A stretch of DNA of 7,216 nucleotides from Proteobacteria bacterium UBA1673. GTDB taxonomy: Bacteria; Pseudomonadota; Gammaproteobacteria; Comchoanobacterales; Comchoanobacteraceae. Where the stretch lies: assembly GCA_002320385.1 (NCBI GenBank), contig DCKN01000085.1, positions 1 to 7,216 on the forward strand, read 5' to 3'. The notes beneath the pieces are model-generated. The model was not told the DNA's origin and did no database searches. It saw only the letters and a program-made list of their open reading frames with translations. A program made the position numbers and the translations under genes. Positions 5,174-7,216 of this stretch are shown in pieces; positions within the stretch are counted from its first letter, which is position 1; every line of letters starts with the position of its first letter.

Positions 5174-6231
5174 CTAAAGTGGCCGATCTTAATAATAAAT
5201 GCTTGAGGCAGCGCGTATGTCAATGCATACAAAGCTCGAACACACAATACATCCATGAGCAAGCACTTGGTGCCAGTCAGATCTATTTAAGTCATCGTGC
5301 GCAAGCACCCAATGCTTACCGATGGTTGCTACCCATGTTGTTGTGTGGCTTAGTGTCATGGGGTCAAGCTGATGAGAATAAACCGTTTTTCGAAGAAGAT
5401 ATTCCACAACAAAAAATGGTGATGAGTCGTCGACAAGCCAGTAAAGCGCCTGAAAAGTGGGTTGATAGTCAAAACACAGAGCGTCAGTCAAACAACCAAG
5501 TTCCTACTCATCAACTCAATAGTCCAGGCAGCCAACTCATATTGGCTAATTCTCAAATAGCATCCCAACAAAATGACCACAAAGGTCAGGCTGGAGTATC
5601 TGATCAACATGCGTCAACACCGAGTCCGCAACAGATCTCGAGCCAACCCCCGAGTATACAATCGCCGGTTGATATTATTCCCGAGCAGGGCCAGACACTC
5701 AGCTCGCAGACACCACCGCCGATACCCACCCATATAGCCAAGTCCACTCCCAGCGCCAGTAAAAAACCAGATGTGTATGCATTCAATCGTGTGACGCAAT
5801 GGGTCAACGAAGTCAGTATGAATATGTTCACTTTCAGTGGGGAGCATTTACATAGAGATCGACATGCCGCATCACAGTTTTTTAGTCCCGAAGCATGGGA
5901 AACAGTTGATAAATTCTTATTTCAGCGCGCTAACAGTCCATTTCTTAACATGAAAAACCGTCATGCCACCAGTCGGGCAATGGCGCTTGACTGGCCAATT
6001 GCAATGCATACAGATACTTCAAAGCGGGGGAAAATCTGGTGGATCAAGGTGCCTGTCTCGGTGATGATCAAAGAGGGAAAAGCACGACATCGTGCATTTT
6101 TTGAAGTCAAGCTTGGGGTGCTGCCGATCAAAGAGGGGAAAGATGTTCAATTCATCGCTGAAGACGTGATCATCCAACAAATCAATACCCCTCAACGCAA
6201 ACAGGCTCGGGGTCATCGATATGCGGGATGA
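5170..6231 (+). CDS. Membrane-anchored DotI/IcmL-like (VirB8-fold) protein
   Basis: This 353-residue protein has about 50 cytoplasmic residues, one short hydrophobic helix (about 50-66, YRWLLPMLLCGLVSWG), a Pro/Gln/Ser-rich linker of about 130 residues, and a folded C-terminal domain (about 203-338) ending in a basic tail. The domain resembles DotI/IcmL. It begins with a helix AFNRVTQWVNEVSMNMFTFS, then the motif SQFFSPEAWETVDKFL (235-250), like the YFTPEGW motif of the family. A beta-rich part with WWIKVPVSVMI and FFEVKLGVLPI follows, and then DVIIQQI. DotI of the Dot/Icm type IVB secretion system has the same topology, with its VirB8-like domain in the periplasm. No other Dot/Icm gene is present, so this is probably a stand-alone relative, not a secretion gene. 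The ATG at 5170 overlaps the zipA stop (ATGA). A later start closer to the hydrophobic helix is possible, with GQA at 65-67 as a signal peptidase site. The assignment rests on motif resemblance judged by eye. Confidence 0.68.
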   Translation: MTKVADLNNKCLRQRVCQCIQSSNTQYIHEQALGASQIYLSHRAQAPNAYRWLLPMLLCGLVSWGQADENKPFFEEDIPQQKMVMSRRQASKAPEKWVDSQNTERQSNNQVPTHQLNSPGSQLILANSQIASQQNDHKGQAGVSDQHASTPSPQQISSQPPSIQSPVDIIPEQGQTLSSQTPPPIPTHIAKSTPSASKKPDVYAFNRVTQWVNEVSMNMFTFSGEHLHRDRHAASQFFSPEAWETVDKFLFQRANSPFLNMKNRHATSRAMALDWPIAMHTDTSKRGKIWWIKVPVSVMIKEGKARHRAFFEVKLGVLPIKEGKDVQFIAEDVIIQQINTPQRKQARGHRYAG

Positions 6232-7216
6232 AAAAAGTAAAATTCAGCAATTGAGAGCTGAGATTGCCAAAATGGACCATGCCTATTGGGTCGAAAATCA
6301 TCCAATTGCCTCAGACGATGATTACGACCATGCCGTCAAGCAACTTATTGCGCTAGAGCAGGAATTTCCTGAATTGGTTGATGCAACATCACCCACTCAG
6401 AGAGTTTCCAGCGTGGTTGCAAAAGGATTTCAAACCGTACAACATCAACGCGCCATGCTATCATTAGACAATGCTTTTGGTGCAGAGGAATTGGCAGCAT
6501 ATTTCAGACGTATCCAAGAAAAAATACCGTCCGGTTTTGAAGTGGTGTGTGAACCCAAATTAGATGGGCTAGCCATAAGTCTTTGGTATGAGCAAGGTCG
6601 GTTGATTAAAGCACTGACTCGCGGTGATGGGCAATATGGGGAAGATATTACGCTCAATGCAAAAACCATTCGCCAAATTCCGCTCACGCTACTGGGTGAT
6701 AGCGTGCCCAATCAACTTGAGGTCCGGGGTGAAGTCTTTATGCGTCAGGATGATTTTGATCAGCTGAACCAGTTATTGGAAAAACAAGGTGCAAAATGCT
6801 TTGCCAACCCTCGTAATGCTGCTGCAGGTAGTTTACGACAACACGATAGCCGAATAACCAGTCAACGAAAACTCAGTTTTTATGCCTACACCGCTTTCCC
6901 AGGAAAAGATGATCCATGGCCCAGTACGCATAGGTCAAGTATGCAACAGTTGGCGCAGCTTGGGATTCCTATCAATCGAGAGTCATTGTGTGTGAATACT
7001 TTTGAAGCGGCAGAAACCTATATCAATCGCATCGCGGATAAGCGAGCAACTCTTGGCTATGGCATAGACGGAGTGGTGCTAAAAGTCAACGATATGGCAC
7101 AACAAGAGCAACTTGGCAATACTGCCAGGGCACCACGGTGGGCAGTGGCGTACAAGTTTCCTGCTGAGATTGCAACCACTCGAGTAATCGGCATCGATGT
7201 GCAAGTTGGCCGAACA
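6221..7216 (+). CDS. ligA: NAD+-dependent DNA ligase LigA, 5' part
   Basis: LigA seals nicks in DNA during replication and repair, using NAD+ to adenylate itself. The first 332 residues are present and the frame runs open to the window edge. About half of a usual 670-residue protein is missing, including most of the OB fold, the zinc finger, HhH and BRCT parts. Domain Ia (about 1-68) has the NMN-binding pattern HAYWVENHPIASDDDYD. The adenylation domain follows, with nucleophile Lys113 in EPKLDGLAIS, then TRGDGQYGEDIT, Glu171 in EVRGEVFM, FANPRNAAAGSLRQ, Lys288 in DGVVLKVN and Lys312 in AYKFPAE. These positions are each two lower than in E. coli LigA (115, 173, 290, 314), so the start and the frame are right. 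The ATG at 6221 overlaps the preceding gene by 11 bases, with a weak CGGGG eight bases ahead, suggesting translation coupled to the DotI-like gene. All catalytic residues visible in this portion are intact. Confidence 0.97.
   Translation, partial: MRDEKSKIQQLRAEIAKMDHAYWVENHPIASDDDYDHAVKQLIALEQEFPELVDATSPTQRVSSVVAKGFQTVQHQRAMLSLDNAFGAEELAAYFRRIQEKIPSGFEVVCEPKLDGLAISLWYEQGRLIKALTRGDGQYGEDITLNAKTIRQIPLTLLGDSVPNQLEVRGEVFMRQDDFDQLNQLLEKQGAKCFANPRNAAAGSLRQHDSRITSQRKLSFYAYTAFPGKDDPWPSTHRSSMQQLAQLGIPINRESLCVNTFEAAETYINRIADKRATLGYGIDGVVLKVNDMAQQEQLGNTARAPRWAVAYKFPAEIATTRVIGIDVQVGRT

Overview
The window looks like a chromosomal segment of a moderately AT-rich gammaproteobacterium. The best taxonomic markers are zipA, a division gene confined to Gammaproteobacteria, placed just upstream of ligA as in many members of that class, plus a Rickettsia/Legionella-type 17-kDa surface antigen lipoprotein and a DotI/IcmL-like protein. 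I cannot name the genus from sequence alone. There is no transposase, integrase, phage gene or CRISPR array.

Layout, left to right. At 173-805 (+) lies a small secreted protein that looks like an outer-membrane beta-barrel, followed by two consecutive hairpins, the second a good intrinsic terminator. At 1219-1737 (-) is an unrecognised multi-pass membrane protein with a near-consensus sigma70 promoter. At 2039-2488 (+) is a glycine-zipper lipoprotein of the 17-kDa surface antigen family with an extended -10 promoter and a perfect Shine-Dalgarno. At 2591-3534 (+) is an AEC (auxin efflux carrier) family permease whose reading frame is broken three times, each time in a run of T. A tRNA-Arg(CCT) gene with encoded CCA follows at 3709-3785 (-), with a degenerate tandem duplication beside its 3' end.

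The right half is one transcription unit on the plus strand. zipA (4187-5173), a DotI/IcmL-like membrane-anchored protein (5170-6231) and ligA (from 6221, cut by the window edge) all overlap, by 4 and 11 bases, so they are probably translationally coupled. The unit joins an FtsZ anchor, a predicted periplasmic VirB8/DotI-fold protein and the NAD+-dependent DNA ligase. The middle gene is the unexpected member. Just ahead of zipA is a clean intrinsic terminator with no recognisable gene upstream on that strand, which suggests leader attenuation of the operon or a small RNA ending there.

The observations most worth checking are the orphan terminator before zipA, the DotI-like gene inside the zipA-ligA pair, and the triple poly-T frameshift in the AEC gene. 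I found no convincing wholly new system.
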